This document shows, piece by piece, positions 1 to 7,700 of a DNA stretch of 27,791 nucleotides. Position 1 is the first letter of the stretch. Every line of letters begins with the position of its first letter. The stretch lies in the NCBI GenBank assembly GCA_964550025.1, contig CAZJYI010000142.1, positions 1 to 27,791 of the forward strand. The letters run 5' to 3'. Made by a program: the position numbers and the translations under genes. This stretch comes from CAZJYI01 sp964550025 (GTDB taxonomy: Bacteria; Verrucomicrobiota; Kiritimatiellia; UBA8416; CAYOBW01). The notes under the pieces were generated by a model. It ran no database searches and was not told the DNA's origin. It was given only the letters and a program-made list of their open reading frames with translations.

Positions 1-1038
1 CTGCCAGTGCTTCGAGGTTTCCGGGGTGTACTTCGTGCGCAGGATCTTCTCGTCGCTCGCCTTGAGCTGGCCGCGCCAACTGTCGTTGCCGACCCATCCC
101 TTGGTCCCGGTGAGCCGGATCCCCGTGCCGCCGGACGTGATGCGCACTTCCTTGCCGTTCGAGTACTTGTACCTGGCATCGAAGGTAACCGGCACGTTGG
201 TCCGCTTGCCTTCCGGTACGTCTCCAGTGGCTTCCACTTCTATGGGGCACACTTGCGGATCGTTCACGGCGAGCTGGGCCGTATCCATCTGGTGGGACCC
301 CCAGTCCACCAACGTGCCGTTGCCGAAGTTCCGGGTCATGCGCCAGTCGATCTGACGGGTGCGGTTCTTCGTATACGGCATAGGCTGCGCGGGGCCGACA
401 AACAGCTCGTAATTCAGTCCCTTCGGCACCGGTATCTCTTCCTCCTCCGGCAGGACCTGTCCATTCGGCAGTTGCAGGTCGACGCGCTCCAGCTCGCCGA
501 TGGCGCCGTTGCGCAGCCACTCCACCATCTTGTGGTAGTGAGGAACGGAACGATCTTCCATGCCCATCTGGAAGATGGCTTTGCGCGCGGTGACCAGATC
601 GAGCAGTTCCCGTCCCTCGGCGATCGTCATGGTCGGTTTCTCGCAGAACACGTCCTTGCCGGCCTTCACCGCCATCAGGGATATGGGCACATGCCAATGA
701 TCGGGAGTGGAAATGACCACGGCGTCAATGGACGAGTCCGCAATGATCTCACGGAAGTCGGAAGTCCCCTTGCACCCTGTCGCCTTGTACGCCTTGTCGA
801 CCATGTTCCGGGCAGCCTGGGTCTTGTGGTCCCAAACGTCGCAGACCGCCAACACGCGCGCGTCACTGCAATTGAGGAACGATCGAAGATTGGCGTGAGT
901 TCCCTGGCCGCCCATCCCGATGCAGCCAAGCGTAATACGGCTGGACGGAGCGTCCTTGCCAAGCACGGACGCGGGTACGATCATCGGGAATCCCGCGATG
1001 GCAGCCACCTTCATGAATCCGCGACGTGTCACCTTCAT
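1..1038 (-). CDS. Gfo/Idh/MocA family oxidoreductase, Tat-exported, 3' end cut by window edge
   Basis: This is an NAD(P)-dependent sugar dehydrogenase-like protein, of which 346 residues are visible. The N-terminus has a twin-arginine signal, TRRGFMK at residues 4-10, followed by a hydrophobic stretch to about residue 27. The Rossmann nucleotide-binding motif GCIGMGGQG is at 38-46. The family's EKP motif is at 133-135, with the catalytic-lysine candidate K134. A D-W-G-S-H-x-x-D segment at 245-252 (H249) matches the usual active-site histidine region. The ATG at 1036-1038 is preceded by AGGGAGA at a good distance. Family members with Tat signals usually run to about 430-450 aa, so perhaps 90-100 residues lie outside the window. 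In PVC bacteria such proteins are numerous and usually act on sugars in the periplasm; the substrate cannot be told from sequence. Family call is firm, substrate unknown. Confidence 0.93.
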   Translation of the reverse strand, partial: MKVTRRGFMKVAAIAGFPMIVPASVLGKDAPSSRITLGCIGMGGQGTHANLRSFLNCSDARVLAVCDVWDHKTQAARNMVDKAYKATGCKGTSDFREIIADSSIDAVVISTPDHWHVPISLMAVKAGKDVFCEKPTMTIAEGRELLDLVTARKAIFQMGMEDRSVPHYHKMVEWLRNGAIGELERVDLQLPNGQVLPEEEEIPVPKGLNYELFVGPAQPMPYTKNRTRQIDWRMTRNFGNGTLVDWGSHQMDTAQLAVNDPQVCPIEVEATGDVPEGKRTNVPVTFDARYKYSNGKEVRITSGGTGIRLTGTKGWVGNDSWRGQLKASDEKILRTKYTPETSKHWQ

Positions 1039-1213
1039 GGTTGTCTCCCTGGTTTCCGGTGAGCAATCTCTTTGCGGGTGAGGCCTTCGACCGCAACTCC
1101 TCGCCTTCCCGGCTTTCTCGCAAGCCCTCAACGGGATCCGGCTGGTTTGGACCTCGGGATAGGTGTCCGCCACTTGCGGCGACTTGTCAAGACCGCGCTT
1201 GTCGCTCTGATTG

Positions 1214-1265
1214 CGAGACGGCGGTCGCGGTACGTCTCGAACGCTCCCCGATATCGGTATTCGGG
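1214..1265 (-). terminator. Two hairpins just downstream of the histidine kinase stop codon
   Basis: Directly after the kinase stop (1266-1268) lies an imperfect hairpin. Its arms are 1247-1253 (CCCGATA on the plus strand) and 1258-1265 (TATTCGGG, one bulged T), around the tetraloop TCGG. A second perfect 7-base stem follows, CGAGACG at 1214-1220 with CGTCTCG at 1233-1239. Neither is followed by a T-run on the minus strand, so intrinsic termination is uncertain. Confidence 0.3.
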
Positions 1266-2825
1266 CTAGCTTCCGATGGGAGTGCCGCCACGCGGGAGAA
1301 CTACCCTGAAAGTGCTTCCCTCGCCCGGCGTGCTCTCCACGCCAATCGTTCCGCCATGGGCTTCGGCGGCCAGCCGGCAGAACGTGAGACCGATACCCGT
1401 GGAGTACTTTGCACTGTCCGCCGTTCCGGTGTGCACCTGGCCGAACTTCTGGAAGATGCGTTCATGGAATTCGGGGGGAATGCCGGGGCCGTCATCGGCG
1501 ACCTCAATGCACACCGCGTGCTCGTCGCCACCCACCGTGACCCGGATGCTGCCGTCGTCATCGACATGCTTCACGGCGTTGCTCACCAGGTTTGTGATGA
1601 TCCGCTGGATGAGTTTGGGATCGCACTCGCAGGTCGCATCCCCCGCCCGCTGCAGCCCCAGGGACACGTGATCGTCAGAGAGGGCGAACAGCTCGATCGA
1701 CCGGGCGGCGAGCTCGGAAACGTCGGTCGATTCCCGGCAGACAGGCAGTTCGCCCCCCTCGGAACGGCTCACGTCCAACTGTGCACTCGCCATTTCCAGG
1801 AGCTCATTGACGGCGTCGCCGATACGGTCCATCGCTCGCGACCTGGTCGCCGCGGTTTCCGGTGAGGTCCCCAGCCTGCGCAGGTGCGACAGGGTCCACT
1901 GGATGACCATGAGCAGCGATCGCATGTCATGAACGATCATGTGAACGAGCTCGTCGCGCAGGTTCTCCATTTCCTGGAGCTGGTCGCGGCTCTTTCGTAC
2001 GTCGGCGTACGCCGCTTCGAGTTCTTCCGCCGCCCTGCGGCGTTCGGTCACGTCTTCCTGCACCGCGACAAAGTGTGTGACGCTGCCGGCATCATCAAGA
2101 ATGGGAGAAATGGACGCGGCGGCCCAGTAGAGTTCGCCGTTCTTCTTGCGATTGCAGAAGTCGCCCCGCCACACGCTCCCGCCCAGGATCGTGACCCAGA
2201 GGTCGCGATAGAACGCGCCAGGCTGCGTTCCGGAGTTCAGGACGCGCGGGTTCTGACCGATGATCTCCGCCTGCGTGTATCCGGTCAGCTCCTCGAACTT
2301 CGGGTTCACGTACTCGATGGCGCCGGTATGGTTGGTCACGGCGACGGCCGCGGGGCTCTGTTCGGTCGCCCTGACCAGTTTGCGCAATTCCTGCTCCGAC
2401 ATCTTGCCGCGGCTGGCCGCCTCGCGCTGCTCCGTGACATCCGTGGAACGCATGGAAAAACCCCGCAGCACGCCATTCTGCAGGATCGGTGCGATATGGG
2501 CTTCGAAAACCCGATGCTCGCCGTCCTTGGTACGGTACGTGACATCATACTGCACGGGTTCACGGGACTGCCTCACCGCCTCCAACGTCTGCCGGGTGAT
2601 GGAGGCGGACTCGGCGGGCAGGAACTCCCAGAGATGGCAACCGATCACTTCCGGATCCGTCAGGTCGGGAACGGTGTAGTTGATGTACTCGATACGGCCT
2701 TGAGCGTCGAGTACCATGAGGTGATCGGGCAGGCTGGCCAGGATCGAGGGACAGCCGGCGAGCATATGCTTGAGCGCGCAGTCTCCGTTGGTCGGCGCGG
2801 GTGGGTCGCACTCACTGGAAGCCAT
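1266..2825 (-). CDS. Soluble PAS-PAS sensor histidine kinase
   Basis: This 519-aa protein has two PAS domains (about residues 28-135 and 150-265), a short coiled coil (about 265-290), then a histidine kinase core. The phospho-acceptor is H299 in a VHDMRSLL H-box. The N-box is at 412-420 (N416), the G1 box DDGPGIP at 444-450, the F-box FQKFGQ near 458-463, and the G2 box GIGL at 477-480. All catalytic boxes are intact. No transmembrane segment or signal peptide is seen, so it should sense a cytoplasmic cue, perhaps redox or a ligand held by a PAS domain. The start at 2823-2825 is chosen because AGGAGGG sits 7 bases upstream; an upstream in-frame ATG at 2885 lacks such a site. No response regulator is adjacent, so it is an orphan kinase. 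The H-box is unusual in having S-L-L where many kinases have N/T-P-L. Confidence 0.93.
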   Translation of the reverse strand: MASSECDPPAPTNGDCALKHMLAGCPSILASLPDHLMVLDAQGRIEYINYTVPDLTDPEVIGCHLWEFLPAESASITRQTLEAVRQSREPVQYDVTYRTKDGEHRVFEAHIAPILQNGVLRGFSMRSTDVTEQREAASRGKMSEQELRKLVRATEQSPAAVAVTNHTGAIEYVNPKFEELTGYTQAEIIGQNPRVLNSGTQPGAFYRDLWVTILGGSVWRGDFCNRKKNGELYWAAASISPILDDAGSVTHFVAVQEDVTERRRAAEELEAAYADVRKSRDQLQEMENLRDELVHMIVHDMRSLLMVIQWTLSHLRRLGTSPETAATRSRAMDRIGDAVNELLEMASAQLDVSRSEGGELPVCRESTDVSELAARSIELFALSDDHVSLGLQRAGDATCECDPKLIQRIITNLVSNAVKHVDDDGSIRVTVGGDEHAVCIEVADDGPGIPPEFHERIFQKFGQVHTGTADSAKYSTGIGLTFCRLAAEAHGGTIGVESTPGEGSTFRVVLPRGGTPIGS

Positions 2826-3350
2826 GTGACATCCCTCCTGTATATATCCTGGAGGAATCTGATCATGGAACTGTTGTTTCCGCAAGAGGTTCGTGCCTTA
2901 AGAAATCGTCAGGAACGATCCCCCCACATGTGACGTTTGTCCGCCACACATCTGGGAGATGAGGTGAGCATGCCACTCGCTGGAGGGCGCGGGCATGCAC
3001 GGTCAACGCCTCAGCTTCCCCCGCGAGCGGCGACGGGCGTGGACGGGCCGAAGATGTCGAGCTCCCGAATGCCGGGGGAACCGCCATACGACGCCAAACG
3101 CGCATCGCGCGAGACCGCAAGCAGAGCCGGAACAGGATCCTGGGCGGCGACAAAACCGATCGGGATCAGCGCGAGCAGGAGCGCACGCATGCAGTGCGTC
3201 ATGGAGTACCTCTACCGGATTGGAACAGGGCTCAAGAACAGAGTTCCAACATCATGAATCGTGGTCCGACTGTCAAGGGCGAGCGCGTCGGGTGCCCCGC
3301 GCGAGGTTGCTGTGTACGGGGAATGGAGGCGCGGGAATGGGCAACGCAAC
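2826..3350. other. Intergenic region between kinase and SGNH-TPR genes
   Basis: About 525 bases upstream of the kinase gene. Apart from the possible small secreted peptide (3011-3190), nothing firmly coding is seen in either strand. It must hold the promoter of the kinase gene, but no convincing -35/-10 pair could be picked. Confidence 0.5.
3011..3190 (-). CDS. Possible small secreted peptide (hypothetical)
   Basis: This 59-codon reading frame begins with a good Sec-type signal peptide, MRALLLALIPIGFVAAQD, with probable cleavage after VAA. The frame could also start four codons earlier, at the ATG at 3200-3202, which has AGAGGT about 5 bases upstream. Codon third positions are GC-rich, as in the neighbouring real genes. 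The mature part would be only about 40 residues with no cysteines and no recognised domain. It ends shortly after a P-S-T-P-V-A-A-R-G-G-S stretch. It may be a genuine small exported peptide, or the surviving 5' end of a longer secreted gene that has been lost. Confidence 0.3.
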   Translation of the reverse strand: MRALLLALIPIGFVAAQDPVPALLAVSRDARLASYGGSPGIRELDIFGPSTPVAARGGS

Positions 3351-5726
3351 TCATCGATTCCTGTACGGCTTTCCCTCGGCATACAGGTCCCGGCGATCTT
3401 CAATCGCGGCGGCCAGAGCCGATTTGCCCTGCCGGCGTGCCAGTTCGCCCGCCTGGCGAGCGGCAATAACGGCTTGATCGTACTGTCCTGCTTCCGCGTA
3501 GGCGGCCGCGAGCACGTCATAGTCTTCGCCCTCCTGTCCTCCCGAAATGCGCACACACACCCGGGCCCGGCGAACCGCTTCGGTGCCGTCACGGACGGCC
3601 TGTTCACTGCTGCTCGCCAGCAGCCAGGCCAACGACCGCGCGGCCCCCAGGTGCTGTCCATCAACCGCCAGGGCCCGGCGAAAACACGCCACGGCCTCGG
3701 CGTCGAGCTGCTGCTCCCGGTATGCCTGGCCGAGGGCGAAGTGAGTGCCGGCGTCACCCGGCAGTAACTGCGCGGCGCGGACGAAATGGGCGGTGGCCCG
3801 GGGCAATTCGCCTCTTGCCGAGAGGACGAACCCCAGATTGAAGTGGGCCGAAGCGTCGTCGATGTCAAGGCGGAGGGCCTCCTGGAAATGCGACTCGGCT
3901 TCATCCAGCTTCTGCTGTTCCATCCGAACGACGCCGAGATTGTGATGCGCCTCGACGGACTCCCCGTCCACCTGGACCGCGCGCTCGTAATACGCAGCCG
4001 CCGTTTCCAGATCGCCCCTATTCGCGTGAATGATGCCCATGTTGTTGAGGGCGTCGGCGTGGATATCGAGCTCCTGACCGGAGGCGTCAATGGCCCTCAA
4101 GGCGAGGCCGTAGTGCTTCACGGCCATGTCGAGGCGATCGAGTTTGTGACCTGAACTGGCAAGGTAGAAATGCGCCTCGGGCATCTCGGGAGACAGTGCG
4201 ACCGCGCGCTGGGCGGCAACGAGAGCATCCTCCAACTTGCCGGCCCATCCGAAGACCTTACTCACGTTTACCATGGCCCTGCCCTGTGCCGAGCGATCGA
4301 CTCGGCTCTCGATCCGCAGAGCCGCCGATTCGATGGCCTTGGCCCGGCTGTTCGAATCTGTCCAACCGGCCACTGGTGAGATTGCATCTACATGGGCAAG
4401 GCAGTCGATGATTGCCAGCGCCAGTTCGCGGTGCTCATCAATCGATGGATGCACATGGTCGAGAAACTGCGCTTGTCCCGGGATGTTGTCGCGGGCCCGT
4501 TCCGTCACGGCCTTTTCGAAGTCAACCACGTCCGCGCCCCACTCCGCGGCGATGTCCCGCACGGTTTGCGACATCCCGGTTAGTGCACGGAGGGGACAAA
4601 TGTCTTCGTCCCGGGCGCGCTGGTAGGCGTCTCGCGCCTCACCGCACCGGCCCAGGCGCTCCAGTACGCGACCGTTGAGGTAGTGGACATTCGCATAGCG
4701 AGGGTCGAGTCTGCAGGCCTCCTCCAGCGGCGCCAGGGCCCGCTCCCACCGCCCCGCCTCGTAGGCCTCCTTGGCACGGGCGAGGAGCACCCGCCACCGT
4801 TCGCTTTGATCAGGGCCGAAATCCGGGGAGTGCTCACTCTTGAACGGGGAACAGTCCCGCAGGTTCGAGGCGGGGGTGATGAATACCACCCTGGCTCCCA
4901 CACTGCCGGCAATATCGACCATCCGGGCCAGGTTATACCGGTAGTGCGACAGGACCTGCTCCCGCAGCATGTCGTTGCGCTCATACGCTGACGGGCCGAC
5001 GGAACTGTCCAGCAGGGCCTTGACTTCCCGCGGCAGCGCCTGCCTCGACGTTGCAGAGCCGCCCGTCGATGACTGCCCTGCACGGGTGAAGCTCTGGATC
5101 AGCGAGAATGTCCGCAGGCGGCTGGCCCACGCAGCCGTGCCCCGCATGGGCGCCGGCATCTCGATGATGTTGGCGTAGGTACGCCGTTCCAAAAACTCGT
5201 TGTGGCCCGAGTAGATGATGAACAGGTCCGGCTCGTACGCGACCAACTCTTCCATGAGCAGTGCCACCCGGTAGCTCGCGTAGCTTATCCCGCCGGCATT
5301 GATGACGTCCCAATCCCTGTCCGGCGCGGCGACCGGGAGCAATTCACGAAGCCAGCCCGAAAATGACGTGGTGTCGTCGAACGGCCGTCCATACGTTGTT
5401 GAGCCGCCGACGCAGAAGATGCGGGTCGTTCCCCGGGGCTTGTCCTGGGCGAACTCCTGTGCGTTGAAGAACTTCTCCTTGTTCCCGGCCCGCACCATCA
5501 CGGGAGGCCCCCCCGGTCGCGATTCCGAGACAAACAGCGGGACCAGGGACGAGAAACCGACGTACGGGTCGCTCTTGTAGAGCACCGGCTGGACGCCGCA
5601 GACCCAGAGCACCCCCTCCAGAAGGACGAAGAAAAGCGTGCAGAAGACCAGTGAAAACAGGATCTTCTTCCAGGTGGGGAGTTTGCGTGCGGTTTTTTGG
5701 AAAACTGACTCGTCTCGCTTCTTCAC
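3351..5726 (-). CDS. Membrane-anchored SGNH/GDSL hydrolase with TPR repeats
   Basis: This 791-aa protein has a cytoplasmic basic N-terminus, one membrane segment (about residues 21-43) and a long extracytoplasmic part. The SGNH hydrolase blocks are present: GGST at 107-110 (nucleophile S109), NAGG at 143-146, SGHNE at 173-177 (N176) and DHVHP at 423-427 (D423, H426). Two TPR-like repeats (about 309-375) sit between the N176 block and the D/H block, inside the hydrolase fold. A second set of at least six TPR units spans about 480-760. Such enzymes act on esters or acetyl groups of polysaccharides or lipids; the substrate here is unknown. The start is GTG at 5724-5726, preceded by a G-rich stretch (GGGGGGTG) that is only a fair ribosome site. 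No later start would keep the membrane anchor. The stop is TGA at 3351-3353. Function is inferred from family motifs only. Confidence 0.88.
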   Translation of the reverse strand: MKKRDESVFQKTARKLPTWKKILFSLVFCTLFFVLLEGVLWVCGVQPVLYKSDPYVGFSSLVPLFVSESRPGGPPVMVRAGNKEKFFNAQEFAQDKPRGTTRIFCVGGSTTYGRPFDDTTSFSGWLRELLPVAAPDRDWDVINAGGISYASYRVALLMEELVAYEPDLFIIYSGHNEFLERRTYANIIEMPAPMRGTAAWASRLRTFSLIQSFTRAGQSSTGGSATSRQALPREVKALLDSSVGPSAYERNDMLREQVLSHYRYNLARMVDIAGSVGARVVFITPASNLRDCSPFKSEHSPDFGPDQSERWRVLLARAKEAYEAGRWERALAPLEEACRLDPRYANVHYLNGRVLERLGRCGEARDAYQRARDEDICPLRALTGMSQTVRDIAAEWGADVVDFEKAVTERARDNIPGQAQFLDHVHPSIDEHRELALAIIDCLAHVDAISPVAGWTDSNSRAKAIESAALRIESRVDRSAQGRAMVNVSKVFGWAGKLEDALVAAQRAVALSPEMPEAHFYLASSGHKLDRLDMAVKHYGLALRAIDASGQELDIHADALNNMGIIHANRGDLETAAAYYERAVQVDGESVEAHHNLGVVRMEQQKLDEAESHFQEALRLDIDDASAHFNLGFVLSARGELPRATAHFVRAAQLLPGDAGTHFALGQAYREQQLDAEAVACFRRALAVDGQHLGAARSLAWLLASSSEQAVRDGTEAVRRARVCVRISGGQEGEDYDVLAAAYAEAGQYDQAVIAARQAGELARRQGKSALAAAIEDRRDLYAEGKPYRNR

Positions 5727-5974
5727 AACACCCCCCGGTCAGCGGCAATCCGGACCGTCTCGTCAGGCCGCTCCTGACCCTCGACGGCACCTCACAAACT
5801 CCTGCCGACTAACGACAAGGAACCACTGCCTTCCCATGAGGGCAAGAAGATACTGGATACTGAAGGTCGCCGGGGAAGTGCAGCGTGAAACGCCGCAGGC
5901 GTAAGAAGGAAGCGTCCCATGCCGGGAATCGCTATCCGCCGCAGTCTCACTCAAGGAACACGAGAGGAAGGACC

Positions 5975-6139
5975 ATGGCATGGAACTGGATGCGCGAGCG
6001 CATGGACAGGATGCAGGCCACCGTCCCCAACGTCGGCATGGCCGGCATCATCGACAGCGGCATTCAGAGCGACATTCACCCGAGCCTGCAATTCCCGCTG
6101 CGCCGAGCAACCTTGACTCCCTTGACGGGATTCTCATAG
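5975..6139 (+). pseudogene. Fragment resembling the C-terminal catalytic-histidine region of a sialate O-acetylesterase (SASA)
   Basis: A 54-codon frame starts at an ATG preceded by GGAAGG. Its translation contains VPNVGMAGIIDSG at residues 17-29 and SDIHP at 32-36. This matches by eye the usual 'PNTGMAV.IDIG...DIHP..K' end of sialate O-acetylesterase family proteins, in which the DIHP histidine is catalytic. Full-length members are around 500 aa or more, and upstream sequence in this frame is not SASA-like. Resemblance ends soon after DIHP, and the frame ends in an unrelated tail. Third codon positions are strongly GC-rich over the first 38 codons and less so after. Most likely a recombination remnant; a real short peptide is less likely. 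Confidence 0.5.
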
Positions 6140-6480
6140 GCGTTCCCCCAGCAACGGCAATGTCCCCGCCATCGGCACACCACCGGACGGTGAGACGTTG
6201 ATCAGGACTTCGTAGCCGGGCCGCTCAGCAGCGGGATAGCGTGGCGTCTCCCCTTTGGGCGTCGCATCATGGCCTCCCTTGATCACACCAACTGTGACAG
6301 AAAGGTCCGGGCCGGCACGGCAACCGGATGGGCATGGTCGAAGCAGTTGATGTTGGCGTAAGGAAGGCAGACCACCTGAAAGGCGTGTTCGGCGAGAGGA
6401 GAGAGAAAGGAACGACCGGAGGGAATCGTAATCCGCTCTCATCGCCGCTATCGTCGGCCGGTCGGGGAAGAGTCGGTCGA
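6134..6480 (-). pseudogene. Possible frameshifted remnant of an unknown protein
   Basis: On the minus strand, one frame reads protein-like from about 6450 to a TGA near 6291. It includes HAFQVVCLPYANINCFDHAH and then PVAVPARTFLSQLV. Another frame from about 6295 down to 6134 reads GETPRYPAAERPGYEVLINV and continues to a TGA. Neither has a convincing start with a ribosome site, and no family was recognised. It could be a decayed gene with a frameshift near 6293, or a conserved non-coding repeat that merely looks coding. Confidence 0.22.
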
Positions 6481-6506
6481 CGCGAACGGCGACGCGAACG
6501 GTCGAC
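6476..6506. repeat. Direct 11-base repeat flanked by GTCGAC sites
   Basis: GACGCGAACGG occurs at 6479-6489 and again at 6491-6501, a 12-base period. The pair is bracketed by the palindrome GTCGAC at 6476-6481 and 6501-6506. It could be a binding site for a dimeric protein or a simple duplication. Confidence 0.5.
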
Positions 6507-6583
6507 GAGTGAGTGAGCACGAGCCATGTTCCTCCCTTCCGCCGGGCGGTGGGGCGGGAAGCGCCGGTCTCGTGGAAGCGTGT

Positions 6584-6646
6584 CGAGTAAGGGTATTCGA
6601 GTAAGGGTTGGGTGTAAGGGTGGCGGGCAAGGGTGCGAGTAGGTTG
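6584..6646 (+). repeat. Degenerate tandem repeat with AAGGGT core
   Basis: AAGGGT recurs at 6589, 6603, 6616 and 6629, at steps of 14, 13 and 13 bases. The first two units share CGAGTAAGGGT exactly, and a fifth, weaker unit (CGAGTAGGTT) follows at 6636. It lies just downstream of the pseudouridine synthase gene, in non-coding sequence. Confidence 0.6.
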
Positions 6647-6677
6647 CTCAGACAGAGCCTATGGGTAAAGGGCAGGG

Positions 6678-7382
6678 CTAACCCAGGAGCGATCCAAGGT
6701 AGGGTGGGACTCTTGCCTGGAAGGTCATATCCTCGTGCGTGTGCGGATGCGAGAAGGTGATTGAGGATGCATGCAGTGCGAGCCTGCGGGCGCCCTTGTC
6801 TCGTTCGCCATACTTCCTGTCGCCCACCACGGGATGTCCCCTGTCCGCAAGGTGCACCCGAATCTGGTTCTTCCTGCCCGTGAGGAGATCGATTTCGAGT
6901 AGACTGTACTGCCTGGATTCTCTCACAACTCTATAGCCGGTCCTGGCCAGCCTCCCTTTCCGCGGATCCGCAACCGAGTACACTCTGTGAGCCCGGTTTT
7001 CCGCGAGGTATGAAGTGATGACCCCTTCCTTCTCGCGTAGCGTTCCGTGGACGACGGCCACGTACGTCTTCTTGAAGCCTTGCCACTCCTTCTGCAGGTA
7101 CCGCTTGGCGCTCTCGCTCCTGGCAAACACGAGCACTCCGGAGGTGTCTTTGTCGAGGCGGTGCACGATGAAGACCCGGTTCTTTGACTTCTGATTCCCT
7201 TTGCGTACGTAGGTGGTCAGTCGGTAATAAGCCGTGTCTTCCCGGACCTTCCCGGTACTCACGGTCAAGAGACCACTCACCTTGTCCACAACCAGGATGT
7301 CACGATCTTCATAGAGGACCGTGAGTCCTTTGGGCTGAAACCTTTTTGGGGGACGCTTAAAGGCTTTCCGGCTTCCAGTCAT
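6678..7382 (-). CDS. RluA-family pseudouridine synthase
   Basis: This 234-aa enzyme would isomerise specific uridines in ribosomal or transfer RNA to pseudouridine. The family signature HRLDKDTSG is at residues 74-82, with the catalytic aspartate at D77. The downstream LLTGRKNQIRVHLADRGHPV segment, typical of the family's RNA-binding and uracil-contacting part, is also present. The N-terminus goes directly into the catalytic domain (LYEDRDILVVDK), so there is no S4 domain, as in the shorter RluA-like members. The start at 7380-7382 (ATG) is preferred. A longer frame from a TTG at 7466 adds 28 residues without family resemblance. The ribosome site (GTGAG) is weak. The target base cannot be assigned. 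It is a housekeeping gene, divergent from the polysaccharide locus. Confidence 0.92.
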   Translation of the reverse strand: MTGSRKAFKRPPKRFQPKGLTVLYEDRDILVVDKVSGLLTVSTGKVREDTAYYRLTTYVRKGNQKSKNRVFIVHRLDKDTSGVLVFARSESAKRYLQKEWQGFKKTYVAVVHGTLREKEGVITSYLAENRAHRVYSVADPRKGRLARTGYRVVRESRQYSLLEIDLLTGRKNQIRVHLADRGHPVVGDRKYGERDKGARRLALHASSITFSHPHTHEDMTFQARVPPYLGSLLG

Positions 7383-7700
7383 CAGGCTCACTTTCGTATA
7401 CTTAGCTCCCGAACAGCTTGCAGCTACCCGCACGTTAAGACCGCGCCGCCCGGGGAACAAGCGCAAAGAAGGGCTGGATTGGAGAGGCTATCCTGTCGAT
7501 CCTGTTGATCCTGTCGATGTCCCCGTCTGGCGGCGGTTATACCGCGTTGTCCTTTTCCAAGTGTTCCCTCTCGAACCGTTTCTCGTGACAGGGGCCGAGA
7601 AGGTGGATCATTGTGGCGCATTTCGCTACAGTGCTTCGTCCATCCTGAAGATGGGCACGGTCATGAACAACGTATCTACGGTCGCTAACGGAGATTCAGA
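7383..7700. other. Divergent intergenic region
   Basis: About 318 bases between the pseudouridine synthase (minus) and the FAD-dependent oxidoreductase (plus), so it should hold both promoters. The only clear structure is the ATCCTGTYG tandem repeat at 7490-7516. No convincing -35/-10 pair was identified. Confidence 0.5.
7490..7516. repeat. Three tandem copies of ATCCTGTYG
   Basis: ATCCTGTCG (7490-7498), ATCCTGTTG (7499-7507) and ATCCTGTCG (7508-7516) follow each other without gaps. Similar 9-base 'ATCCTGTTG' tracts are known as dispersed intergenic repeats in many bacterial genomes. No coding role is seen. Confidence 0.7.

Larger units (their letters stand above)
5727..6677. other. Long intergenic region with gene remnants and short repeats
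   Basis: About 950 bases without an intact gene. It contains a tandem GATACTG pair (5849-5862), a probable sialate O-acetylesterase fragment (5975-6139), and a minus-strand stretch that reads like decayed coding sequence (6134-6480). It also contains an 11-base direct repeat (6479-6501) and an AAGGGT array (6584-6646). The mixture suggests an old insertion or recombination site. Confidence 0.55.

Noticed and set aside
7..1062. Long plus-strand open frame opposite the Gfo/Idh/MocA gene
   Set aside because: It lies antisense to a gene with clear motifs and a Tat signal; high GC leaves the opposite frames open. No domain resemblance.
2863..3153. 96-codon minus-strand frame between the kinase and the SGNH gene
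   Set aside because: It overlaps the kinase start region, has no ribosome site, and its composition does not look coding.
6267..6630. Short minus-strand frames over the repeat region
   Set aside because: Ser/Arg/Pro-rich, running through simple repeats, with no start signals; only the possible remnant is kept.
7383..7466. 28-codon N-terminal extension of the pseudouridine synthase from a TTG
   Set aside because: The added residues have no family match, and an ATG at 7382 begins near the conserved domain.
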